The translations under genes were made by a program, and so were the position numbers. Of a DNA stretch of 34,517 nt, positions 17,633 through 24,887 are shown one piece after another. The DNA comes from Eubacteriales Family XIII. Incertae Sedis bacterium (GTDB lineage: Bacteria > Bacillota > Clostridia > Peptostreptococcales > Anaerovoracaceae). The number at the start of each line of letters is the position of its first letter. The stretch's first letter is position 1. The stretch is taken from NCBI GenBank assembly GCA_031266025.1, contig JAISBV010000016.1, forward strand, positions 1 to 34,517. Reading direction: 5' to 3'. The notes under the pieces were generated by a model. That model saw nothing but the letters and a program-made list of their open reading frames with translations, was not told the DNA's origin and searched no databases.

Positions 17633-19321
17633 ATGGAGAATACGATTTCAACAGATGTATTGGTTATCGGCGGCGGCGGGGCGGCGGTAACGGCCGCAGT
17701 CAGCGCGGCGGCTTTGGGAGCGGATGTGATCTTGGCGTCTAAAGAACCTATCGGATATGGGGATACGCGGATATCAATGGGGATGATCGCAAACCCGTGT
17801 ATGAAGGAAGACGACAGTGAGAAAGAGTTCTGCAATGATCTTCTTGAATGCGGAGAACATTTAAACAATCCTGAAATCGCGTGGATTTTAGCGAAAAAGG
17901 CTCACAGAGCAAGGGAAATCTCAGAAGGGTTCGGTCACCTTTTTCAACGGGATAAGGACGGACTGATCGGCCCCGGCGTCGCTTTTTTCAGCGGAGGGCA
18001 TTCAAAGGCGAGGACGCTTCGCTCCCCGCCCTCAAACGGAATAGGAATAGGAAACGCCCTGCGCGCGGCCGCCGTCCGCAGCGGCGTCCGTGTATTGGAG
18101 GAGACGGCGGCGCACAAACTGCTCAAAGACGGGGATCGGGTCAACGGCGCCGTTTGTTATGACTTGGCGCGCGGCGGGGCAATCATTATTTCGGCCGGAG
18201 CCGTTATACTTGCGACCGGGGGCGCGGGTTGGCTGTATTATCCGCATACCGATTGTATGTCCGGAGCCTGCGGCGACGGTTATTCCCTCGCGTATGAGGC
18301 GGGAGCGGAATTGACAGACATGGAGCAGGTGCAGTTTGTCCCCTTCGCGCTCACACACCCGGCCCCGCTGTGCGGCATTTTTTTCGGCGATCCCGCGTCG
18401 GCGGGGCCGGCCGGCGTCATTCGCAATGCTCATGGGGAGGCAGTGCTGCATAATGTTCACAACCGTACCCGCGCGCAGGTGACCGGGCTAATGTCCGAGC
18501 TTTTGTCGCGGGGAGAAGGCACCGAGCACGGCGGGTTACTCTTGGATTTGAGTGCGAACCTTTTGACCGAAGACGGACGGCGCATGTGGGAGACGCGCAA
18601 CAGACTCGGGCAGTTTGACGCCGTGCGCGCCGCGTACGGTGAAAAAGCTTACCGTTGGGAAGAATCGTTGGACGTGGCGCCTACCGCCCACTATAATATG
18701 GGCGGCGTCAAAGTGGATACAGAGACGCAAAGCAGTGTAAAGGGCCTGTTTGCCGCCGGTCAAGTCATGGGCGGAGTTTTCGGCGGCGACCGCTTGGGTT
18801 CGGCTTCCCTGACAGAGGTGTTTGTGTTTGGGGAAATCGCCGGGCAGGAGGCGGCGCGCGCGGCAAAAGGGGCACGTCCGGCACGCCCGGCGGACGCGAA
18901 ACGCGCTGCCGGCGAATTGACCGGCCTTATCGGACGTTGCGGAAAATACACGCCGATCCAATTGAAGCGACGTCTTCAGGACGTGATGTGGAATAAAGTG
19001 GGAATACTTCGGTATGAGACAGGTATGAAAGAAGCCTTGGCGGAGTTTGCTCTTATAGAAGCGCAGGCGCGGGATATCCGCACCTGCGCTTCACGTACGT
19101 TTAACAGGGATGCGTTGGATGTGATCGAACTGCGCCATATGTTGCGATGTGCGCTGATGATCACGCGCTCGGCTTTGACGCGCCGAGAAACAAGAGGCGC
19201 TCATTTGCGCCCGGACTGTCCCAATAGGGATGATGAAAACTTTGCCCGCAACATAACGGTCAGGGAAAGTGACGGCGAAATGAAAATCTCTAAACCGGAA
19301 ACGGGGAAATGCCATGGCTGA
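17633..19321 (+). CDS. SdhA/FrdA-superfamily FAD-dependent oxidoreductase
   Basis: ATG 17633 has GGAG 9 bases upstream. The 562-residue protein has an N-terminal dinucleotide motif (VLVIGGGGAAVTAA), the Frd-type PTAHYNMGG with His 353, GGDRLGSASL with Arg 387, an NRTR stretch (277-280) at the position of the catalytic Arg, and the C-terminal RGAHLRPD. Where fumarate reductases have QFHPTG and TEGxRGEGG it reads QFVP (234-237) and FGDPASAGP. The residue that carries covalent FAD in FrdA is not His here (GDTRISMG). It therefore looks like a related enoate or carboxylate oxidoreductase with altered substrate contacts and non-covalent FAD. It overlaps the iron-sulfur gene by 8 bases. Confidence 0.85.
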   Translation: MENTISTDVLVIGGGGAAVTAAVSAAALGADVILASKEPIGYGDTRISMGMIANPCMKEDDSEKEFCNDLLECGEHLNNPEIAWILAKKAHRAREISEGFGHLFQRDKDGLIGPGVAFFSGGHSKARTLRSPPSNGIGIGNALRAAAVRSGVRVLEETAAHKLLKDGDRVNGAVCYDLARGGAIIISAGAVILATGGAGWLYYPHTDCMSGACGDGYSLAYEAGAELTDMEQVQFVPFALTHPAPLCGIFFGDPASAGPAGVIRNAHGEAVLHNVHNRTRAQVTGLMSELLSRGEGTEHGGLLLDLSANLLTEDGRRMWETRNRLGQFDAVRAAYGEKAYRWEESLDVAPTAHYNMGGVKVDTETQSSVKGLFAAGQVMGGVFGGDRLGSASLTEVFVFGEIAGQEAARAAKGARPARPADAKRAAGELTGLIGRCGKYTPIQLKRRLQDVMWNKVGILRYETGMKEALAEFALIEAQARDIRTCASRTFNRDALDVIELRHMLRCALMITRSALTRRETRGAHLRPDCPNRDDENFARNITVRESDGEMKISKPETGKCHG

Positions 19322-19976
19322 AAACATTCACGTTGAGATAATGCGTTTTGACCCGAAAACCGATCCCGAGCCGGTTCGGCGTGTATACAGTGTGCGCAAT
19401 GAGAAAAAAAATACGGTACTCGGCGCACTTTTAACCATTCGGGAACACGAGGATTCCACGCTTGCCTTCCGTTACGGTTGCCGCTGCAAACACTGCGGTT
19501 TGTGCGCCGTCCGAGTTGACGGTCTGCCGAAAATGGCATGCCGCACTTATGTGAGAAACGGTATGCTCATAGAGCCCCTCGGAAAATTGCCTGTGCTGCG
19601 GGATCTTGTCACAGAACGAGAAGGCTTGTTGACGATATACAAAAAACACGGCGTCTTCTTGGAAGAAGGCGCGGATTCGGACGTTCCGCTCCGGGAGGAC
19701 GGTATGGGAACGTCACTTAAGCGATGCTTGGACTGTTTGGCCTGTTTTTCCACCTGCTGTAACTATGAGCACGGAAATGCCGGATTTATGGGGCCGTATT
19801 TTTTTGTAAAGACAGCTCAACTGCTTTTTGATCCCCGCGACCGGCAAGATCGAAGGGCGCAGGCCAAAGCAATGGGAATTGAAAAATGCCGGACTTGCTC
19901 CCATAATTGCTATTGTATTAATGGGATTGATATCTACCGACACGCAATCATGAAATTGCTTGGTAATGACGTCTGA
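19314..19976 (+). CDS. SdhB/FrdB-like iron-sulfur subunit with unusual cluster ligands
   Basis: The 220-residue protein has an N-terminal 2Fe-2S domain with the exact spacing C56-x4-C61-x2-C64-x11-C76, plus an extra Cys 58. The C-terminal domain has C138-x2-C141-x2-C144-x3-C148 (then C149), fitting one 4Fe-4S cluster. The last motif reads C192-x2-C195-x3-C199-x-C201, not the SdhB C-x5-C-x3-C-P, and both usual prolines after cysteine are missing. It would pass electrons to or from the overlapping flavoprotein. No membrane anchor gene follows, so the partner is presumably soluble (ferredoxin, flavin or NADH enzyme) or encoded elsewhere. Confidence 0.85.
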   Translation: MAENIHVEIMRFDPKTDPEPVRRVYSVRNEKKNTVLGALLTIREHEDSTLAFRYGCRCKHCGLCAVRVDGLPKMACRTYVRNGMLIEPLGKLPVLRDLVTEREGLLTIYKKHGVFLEEGADSDVPLREDGMGTSLKRCLDCLACFSTCCNYEHGNAGFMGPYFFVKTAQLLFDPRDRQDRRAQAKAMGIEKCRTCSHNCYCINGIDIYRHAIMKLLGNDV

Positions 19977-19987
19977 AACGCGCGGGT

Positions 19988-20176
19988 TACAGTTCAGAGG
20001 TTGTTTGCGTACTAAATGTTTTAGAGCATTTAGTTTGTTAAAATCCAAAGTACGGTCATTCCACCGGCTGCCTTGGGCCGGTGGAATCCAAAAAAGCAAT
20101 ATAGATTCCGGGACAAGCCCGGAATGACGAATTTATGAACCATCATTAGCCTGTCCGGGCTAACCTCTGAACTGTA
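19988..20176. repeat. MITE-like repeat, copy 2 (complete)
   Basis: The 189-bp element is bounded by TACAGTTCAGAGGTT (19988-20002) and its exact reverse complement (20162-20176). It carries internal palindromes (ATTCCACCGGC...GCCGGTGGAAT and GATTCCGGGACAAGCCCGGAATGACG-type arms). It lies between the iron-sulfur gene and the aldehyde dehydrogenase operon and encodes nothing convincing. Confidence 0.8.
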
Positions 20177-20201
20177 GCATGCGCGGCCTTAAATACCTTG
20201 T

Positions 20202-20264
20202 CCAAAGCAAAAACAACATGTTCAAGGTATGCCTTTTCCGGTATACTGTATGTATGGTGATCCT
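20202..20264 (+). promoter_or_regulatory. 63-bp conserved promoter-like element, copy upstream of the aldehyde dehydrogenase operon
   Basis: The segment is 52/63 identical to the reverse complement of 30612-30674, with no gaps. Within it TGTTCA and TATACT are separated by 17 bases in both copies, and the 18-base block CTTTTCCGGTATACTGTA is invariant. It ends 70 bases before the ATG at 20335. The simplest reading is a shared promoter with a binding site. A decayed mobile-element remnant is the alternative. Confidence 0.55.
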
Positions 20265-20292
20265 TTTTGCGGCAGCCGGCAGGCAAGGGCGG

Positions 20293-20306
20293 CGGCAAAA
20301 TTGCCG
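20293..20306 (+). other. Short palindrome in the aldehyde dehydrogenase leader
   Basis: CGGCAAAATTGCCG lies 29 bases before the start codon in an otherwise GC-rich leader (20265-20334). It could form a small hairpin or serve as a half-site pair. The rest of the leader shows no recognised riboswitch. Confidence 0.3.
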
Positions 20307-20334
20307 TAAGGAAAAACCGGGAAGGAGATTAGCT

Positions 20335-21756
20335 ATGGCATTGAATTATGAGGCGTATGTGGCGGATATTGTCGCGAAGGGACGCGAGGCGCAGCGTATA
20401 GCCGAGGATTATGATCAAAAGAGGGTGGATGATCTGACGGAGGCTGTTGCCTACGCGCTTACTGTTCCCGAAACCGCTCTGAAATTCGGCGAGATGCTCG
20501 CCCGAGAGAGCGGCATGGGCATAGCCGCAGACAAACAGGCCAAGATGTTCAGCAAGGTCAAAGGTACTTACGCGCAGATGAAAGGACGCCCGTCCGTCGG
20601 TCTCTGTGATGTCGATGAAAAAATGGGCATAGAAAAATACGCCAAATCCATGGGCGTGGTCGGGGCCGTTATTCCCGTTACAAACGGCGAGGCCACTCCC
20701 GTCGTTAAGTCGCTCATGGCGCTTAAAACGAGAAACGCGATCATACTTGCGCCGCATCCGAAGGCAAAGAATACAAATATGGCCGTCGCCGAGCTGATTC
20801 GGAGCGTACTTCAAAAATACGGCGCGCCCAAGGATCTCGTGCAAGCCGTCGATCCTGAATACGTTTCCGTCGAATGCTCGCAGCAGATCATGAAACAAGT
20901 TGATTTTATAATCGCTACGGGCGGAACGCCAATGGTGCGGCAGGCATATTCATCGGGGAATCCTGCGGTAGGCGTCGGTACGGGCAACGTCGTCTGCATA
21001 GTGGACGGCACGAGCGATCTCGATGCGGCCGCCGATATGATTATACGCTCCAAGACGTTCGACCACGCCACCTCATGTTCAACGGAAAACAGTATAATCG
21101 TGCTTGAAAGCGCTTATGAGGCTTTTACGGACGCCATCTCAAAGCAAGGCGCGTATATCGCCAAAGAAGGCACGCCCGAAAAGGAAAAAATCGTAAAGGC
21201 GCTGTGGCCCGAAACGCCGCAAAACCACGATCTGAACAGGCACATCGTGGCGCAGTCAGCCGCAAAAATAGCGGAAATAGCAGGCGTCGACGCCCCGAGC
21301 GCCAAGATTATCCTCGTTGAGGAAAACGGCGGATACGGCAACGAATTCCCGCTGACGGGCGAAAAACTGTCTCCTGTAGCCGCGCTTCGCAAGGCGAAAG
21401 ATTTCGACGACGCCGTAAAACAGACGCTGAACATACTCGAATATCAGGGCAAAGGCCACAGCATAGGCATACATACGTCGCTGAACGAGCGTGTTACGCT
21501 GCTCGGCGAGAAAATACCCGTCTGCAAGGTATGCGTCAATTTGCCGCAGAGCCTGTCAAATTCCGGTTCATGGAACTGCGGTTTTCCCATGTCCATGACG
21601 CTCGGATGCGGCACATGGGGGCATAACAGCATATCTTGGAACGCTACGTATAAGGATCTTCTGAATTTCACATATGTGGCGCGTCCCATTCCGTCTTGGC
21701 AGCCCAAGGATGAGGAGCTGTTCAGCGATGAGGTGCGCGCGGCGTTCGCGCGGTGA
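20335..21756 (+). CDS. CoA-acylating aldehyde dehydrogenase, sulfoacetaldehyde-dehydrogenase (SauS)-like
   Basis: The ATG at 20335 has AAGGAGAT just upstream; an in-frame extension to 20179 runs through the MITE and leader and is not real. The 473-residue protein has the acylating ALDH layout, with the catalytic Cys 248 in TSCSTENS and the segments GVVGAVIPVTN (108-118) and GVGTGNVVC. It lacks the N-terminal targeting peptide of microcompartment PduP/EutE enzymes. It should oxidise an aldehyde with CoA and NAD(P)+ to an acyl-CoA. Length and overall sequence recall SauS (sulfoacetaldehyde to sulfoacetyl-CoA), but succinate-semialdehyde-type substrates are not excluded. It is first of a three-gene unit with a transaminase and a decarboxylase. 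Confidence 0.8.
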   Translation: MALNYEAYVADIVAKGREAQRIAEDYDQKRVDDLTEAVAYALTVPETALKFGEMLARESGMGIAADKQAKMFSKVKGTYAQMKGRPSVGLCDVDEKMGIEKYAKSMGVVGAVIPVTNGEATPVVKSLMALKTRNAIILAPHPKAKNTNMAVAELIRSVLQKYGAPKDLVQAVDPEYVSVECSQQIMKQVDFIIATGGTPMVRQAYSSGNPAVGVGTGNVVCIVDGTSDLDAAADMIIRSKTFDHATSCSTENSIIVLESAYEAFTDAISKQGAYIAKEGTPEKEKIVKALWPETPQNHDLNRHIVAQSAAKIAEIAGVDAPSAKIILVEENGGYGNEFPLTGEKLSPVAALRKAKDFDDAVKQTLNILEYQGKGHSIGIHTSLNERVTLLGEKIPVCKVCVNLPQSLSNSGSWNCGFPMSMTLGCGTWGHNSISWNATYKDLLNFTYVARPIPSWQPKDEELFSDEVRAAFAR

Positions 21757-21823
21757 CGGATTCCGAGGCCCAACATGCAGCTTCGCCGCATTTCTCCGCA
21801 CACTGCGTGTGCTACGCTGTCCG

Positions 21824-21856
21824 TTTTGCCTACCGAAGCAAAGCTTCGGGGCAAAA
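21824..21856 (+). other. Strong hairpin between aldehyde dehydrogenase and aminotransferase genes
   Basis: TTTTGCC-TA-CCGAAGC, an AAA loop, then GCTTCGG-GGCAAAA form a 14-bp stem with a 2-base bulge. No T-run follows, so it is more likely an mRNA stability or processing element within the operon than a terminator. The rest of 21757-21909 shows no gene. Confidence 0.5.
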
Positions 21857-21909
21857 AGGCAATGCAGACGGCGGAATAACATACAGATGAGCAAAAGGGG
21901 GTGTATACA

Positions 21910-23238
21910 ATGTCAATTATCAGCGAAATGAGCAAGAAATACAACCTGCACTCGTGGAGCGCGCAGGACAAGTTGAATCCAATGACTGTAACAAAGGCGG
22001 AAGGCATATACTTCTGGGACGATGAAGGCAACAAATATTACGACATGTCTTCGCAGCTCGTGAATTCAAATCTCGGCCACGGAAACAAGGCCGTCGTCAA
22101 CGCGATAAAGGCGCAGGCGGACAAGATAGCCTTCATAGGGCCGGGCTACGCGCTCGACGTCCGATCCGAAGCCGCGCGAAAGCTTATCGAATTCGCGGGC
22201 CCGCACTTCAAAGGCGGCAAGGTGTTTTTCACGAACGCCGGTGCGGAAGCCAATGAAAACGCGATAAAATTCGCTAAAGCCTTTACGGGCCGGTGGAAGA
22301 TATTCTCGATGTACAGGTCATACCATGGCGCAACATTCGGCGCGTCGGCTTTGACCGGCGAGCCGCGGCGTTGGATCGCGGAACCCGGCGTACCCGGTTT
22401 CATACATTTTGACGGCCCTTACCCGTACAGAGCGCCCAAAGCGTGCAAATTCGATTCCGAAGAGGATATCACGGCATTCTATCTCGAGCTGCTCGAAAAT
22501 CAAATGAAATACGAAAATCCGCAGGATATAGCGGCGGTATTTGTCGAAACGGTCGTCGGTTCGAACGGCGTGCTGATTCCGCCCGCAGGCTATCTGAACG
22601 GCGTCCGGGAGCTGTGCAACAGGTACGGCGTCATGCTCGTATGCGACGAAGTTATGACCGGATTTTACAGAACCGGAAGCAAATTCGCGTTCATGCAGTT
22701 TGACGTGAAACCCGATATCATAACGTTTGCCAAGGGCTCTACCTGCGGCTACATCCCGCTCGGAGGCGTCATAGTCAAACAGGAGATCGCCGAATATTTC
22801 AATGATCGCAAGATGTATAACGGACTTACCTACAACGCTCATCCGATGGGCTGCGCGGCGGCCGTCGCCACCATAGACGAATACGTACGTCTCGGCATAG
22901 AGGAAAATGTCAAAAAGCAGGGCAAGCTGCTCGCGTCCGGTCTCGACGAGCTTGAACGAAAACATAAATCCGTCGGCGAGACGCGGCATATCGGACTTTT
23001 CGCGATGATCGAACTCATAAAGGACAAGGCGAATCGCGAACCGCTCACGCCGTTCAACAGCGATCCCGAAGGCTGCATGGCGAAGATATGCGGCATGCTG
23101 AAGGCGGAGGGATTCGTCACATATTCTCACGAAAATATGCTTATCATAGCGCCGCCTCTGATCATCACGGAACAGGAACTTCGCGATGCCCTGCGTATAG
23201 CAGACAAGGTGCTTGACGACGTGGACGCGATGATTTGA
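21910..23238 (+). CDS. Class III aminotransferase, taurine:2-oxoglutarate aminotransferase-like
   Basis: ATG 21910 follows AAAAGGGGGTG. The 442-residue protein is a fold-type I class III transaminase: FFTNAGAEANENAIKFAK (about 106-123), the YHGAT turn (138-142), VCDEVMTGFYRTG with the PLP-contacting Asp 246, and the Schiff-base Lys 275 in FAKGSTCGYIPLGG. The opening LHSWSAQDKLNPMTV and SSQLVNSNLGHG resemble proteins annotated as taurine-2-oxoglutarate transaminase. Class III enzymes act on terminal amines, giving an aldehyde, which suits the acylating dehydrogenase upstream. Putrescine, cadaverine or GABA-type amines remain possible substrates. Confidence 0.8.
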   Translation: MSIISEMSKKYNLHSWSAQDKLNPMTVTKAEGIYFWDDEGNKYYDMSSQLVNSNLGHGNKAVVNAIKAQADKIAFIGPGYALDVRSEAARKLIEFAGPHFKGGKVFFTNAGAEANENAIKFAKAFTGRWKIFSMYRSYHGATFGASALTGEPRRWIAEPGVPGFIHFDGPYPYRAPKACKFDSEEDITAFYLELLENQMKYENPQDIAAVFVETVVGSNGVLIPPAGYLNGVRELCNRYGVMLVCDEVMTGFYRTGSKFAFMQFDVKPDIITFAKGSTCGYIPLGGVIVKQEIAEYFNDRKMYNGLTYNAHPMGCAAAVATIDEYVRLGIEENVKKQGKLLASGLDELERKHKSVGETRHIGLFAMIELIKDKANREPLTPFNSDPEGCMAKICGMLKAEGFVTYSHENMLIIAPPLIITEQELRDALRIADKVLDDVDAMI

Positions 23239-23252
23239 ACGGCGCCCGGTGT

Positions 23253-24725
23253 ATGAACATGAAAAAAGACCAATCAAAAACTCCCCTCTTCGACGCAGTC
23301 ACGAATTTCGTTTCGAAGAACCCGACGCCGTTTTTTATCCCGGCTCACAAGATGGGGCGCGGCATCGACCCGCGATGGCTCGATTTTGCGGGTGAGAATA
23401 TATTCAAGATGGATCTGAGCGAAGTCAACGGATTAGACGACTTGCACGAAGCGCGGGGCGCGATATCGGAAGCGCAGGACTTGGCTGCGGACGCCTTCGG
23501 AGCGGATCACAGTTATTTTCTCATAAACGGCACATCCTGCGGCATAGTAGCGGCGATATGCACAGTCGCTTCAGAAGGACAGAAGATCATAGTTCCGCGC
23601 AACGCGCACAAGTCCGTCGTCTTCGGTCTCATAACAAGCGGCGCGATTCCCGTATACATAAGCGCGGAAATCCACCGAGAGAAGGGACTTTTGGGCGGCG
23701 TAAGCAAGGACAAGCTCGACGCGCTGTACGCCGAAAATAAGGACGCTAAGGGCGTATTTGCGGTCAGCCCTTCGTATCACGGCGTATGCTGCGATATGCA
23801 AGGCTTGATCGACGTCACGCACGAAAGGGGTGGGATATTCATTGCCGACGAAGCGCACGGCAATCATGTTTATTTTAACGAAAAACTGTCGCGGGGCGCG
23901 CTTGCGCTCGGCGCCGACTGCGCATGTCAGAGCATTCACAAGATGTCAGGTTCGCTGACGCAGAGTTCGTTGCTGCACGTAAAGGGCGGTCGCATGAATC
24001 TCGGCCGTCTGAAATCCAACCTGCAAATGACGCAGAGTACGAGTCCGTCATACATACTCCAAGTTTCGCTCGACCTTGCGAGAAGCCGCATGGCGACGCA
24101 GGGACGCGACATACTCGAACGCCTGATCATCATGTCGAACGCGGCGCGCAAAGAACTGTCCGCCTTGCCGGGTATAGAAGTCTTGGGCGACGATCTGATC
24201 GGCGAGGCCGAAATCGCGGGCTATGATCCCGTCCGTCTCGTCATTTCCGCGCGCAAACTCGGTATTGACGGCTACACGCTCTACCGTATCTTGAGGGATC
24301 GGTACAACATAGAGAGCGAATTCGGGGATTACTTCTACACGGTCTGCGTTATGGGCGTCGGTTCCGAGCAAGAAGACGTCGACAGGCTGATTTTCGCAAT
24401 AAAGGATATCTCAGCCGGGTATAAAGGTCAGTGCAAACCCTTGTCATGGGACGAAGCGCTCCCGCCCACACCGCCAATGATCATAACGCCGCGGGCCGCG
24501 CATTTTTCCGAACGTACTTTCGTTCACAGGAACGAAGCCAAGGGACGCGTCAGCGCGCAAATGATTGTGCCGTATCCTCCCGGTATTCCCGTACTCTGTC
24601 CGGGTGAACTGATTACGGAGGAAATATGCGACTTTCTGGACGGATTTATAAGGAGCGGGCGGCATTTTCACGGTTCGGAAAGCGAGAATCAAGACAGTAT
24701 AGCGGTCGTGAGCGAACGAAAATAG
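23253..24725 (+). CDS. Orn/Lys/Arg-type PLP-dependent amino-acid decarboxylase
   Basis: The start is taken as ATG 23253, 14 bases after the aminotransferase stop, with no clear ribosome site; a TTG at 23235 overlapping that stop is possible, so translation may be coupled. The 490-residue protein has the major Orn/Lys/Arg decarboxylase domain with DEAHG (199-203) and the PLP Lys 230 in QSIHKMSGSLTQSS. A C-terminal domain ends with PYPPGIPVLCPGE, a family signature. Length matches the short Bacillus SpeA/YaaO class, without the N-terminal wing domain. It would supply the amine used by the transaminase. The natural amino acid (Arg, Lys, Orn or, less conventionally, cysteate) cannot be told. Confidence 0.85.
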   Translation: MNMKKDQSKTPLFDAVTNFVSKNPTPFFIPAHKMGRGIDPRWLDFAGENIFKMDLSEVNGLDDLHEARGAISEAQDLAADAFGADHSYFLINGTSCGIVAAICTVASEGQKIIVPRNAHKSVVFGLITSGAIPVYISAEIHREKGLLGGVSKDKLDALYAENKDAKGVFAVSPSYHGVCCDMQGLIDVTHERGGIFIADEAHGNHVYFNEKLSRGALALGADCACQSIHKMSGSLTQSSLLHVKGGRMNLGRLKSNLQMTQSTSPSYILQVSLDLARSRMATQGRDILERLIIMSNAARKELSALPGIEVLGDDLIGEAEIAGYDPVRLVISARKLGIDGYTLYRILRDRYNIESEFGDYFYTVCVMGVGSEQEDVDRLIFAIKDISAGYKGQCKPLSWDEALPPTPPMIITPRAAHFSERTFVHRNEAKGRVSAQMIVPYPPGIPVLCPGELITEEICDFLDGFIRSGRHFHGSESENQDSIAVVSERK

Positions 24726-24728
24726 ACT

Positions 24729-24797
24729 GCCCGGAATGACGAAATTAACGAATAATTTCCCATTTATGTATCCCGTCAACATACCTCTGAACTGCAA
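24729..24797. repeat. MITE-like repeat, copy 3 (left-truncated)
   Basis: The 69-bp remnant immediately follows the decarboxylase stop. It begins with the internal GCCCGGAATGACGAA and ends with ACCTCTGAACTGCAA (24783-24797), one mismatch from the terminal repeat. The left half is missing. Confidence 0.65.
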
Positions 24798-24836
24798 TAA
24801 TGACATTTTTAGTTTTTGGCTGTAATGTGAAATTGT

Positions 24837-24866
24837 TTGATTTTGTGATATATGCTGTGATATACT
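24837..24866 (+). promoter_or_regulatory. Likely promoter of the diguanylate cyclase gene
   Basis: TTGATT (24837-24842) and TATACT (24861-24866) are separated by 18 bases. The spacer and its surroundings hold a direct repeat, TGTGATATA at 24844-24852 and 24856-24864. Confidence 0.5.
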
Positions 24867-24887
24867 GCCTGTAGCGGATTTGATGAT

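Noticed and set aside
17633-19976. Calling the flavoprotein pair a plain fumarate reductase.
   Set aside because: The HPTG and TEGxRGEGG motifs are missing and no anchor subunit is present, so only superfamily membership is supported.
19713-20099. Minus-strand open frame of 128 codons.
   Set aside because: It starts in a MITE copy and continues antisense to the iron-sulfur gene; the protein has no recognisable domain.
20179-20334. In-frame N-terminal extension of the aldehyde dehydrogenase.
   Set aside because: It runs from the MITE edge through a promoter-like element, has no ribosome site, and AAGGAGAT sits at the correct distance from ATG 20335.
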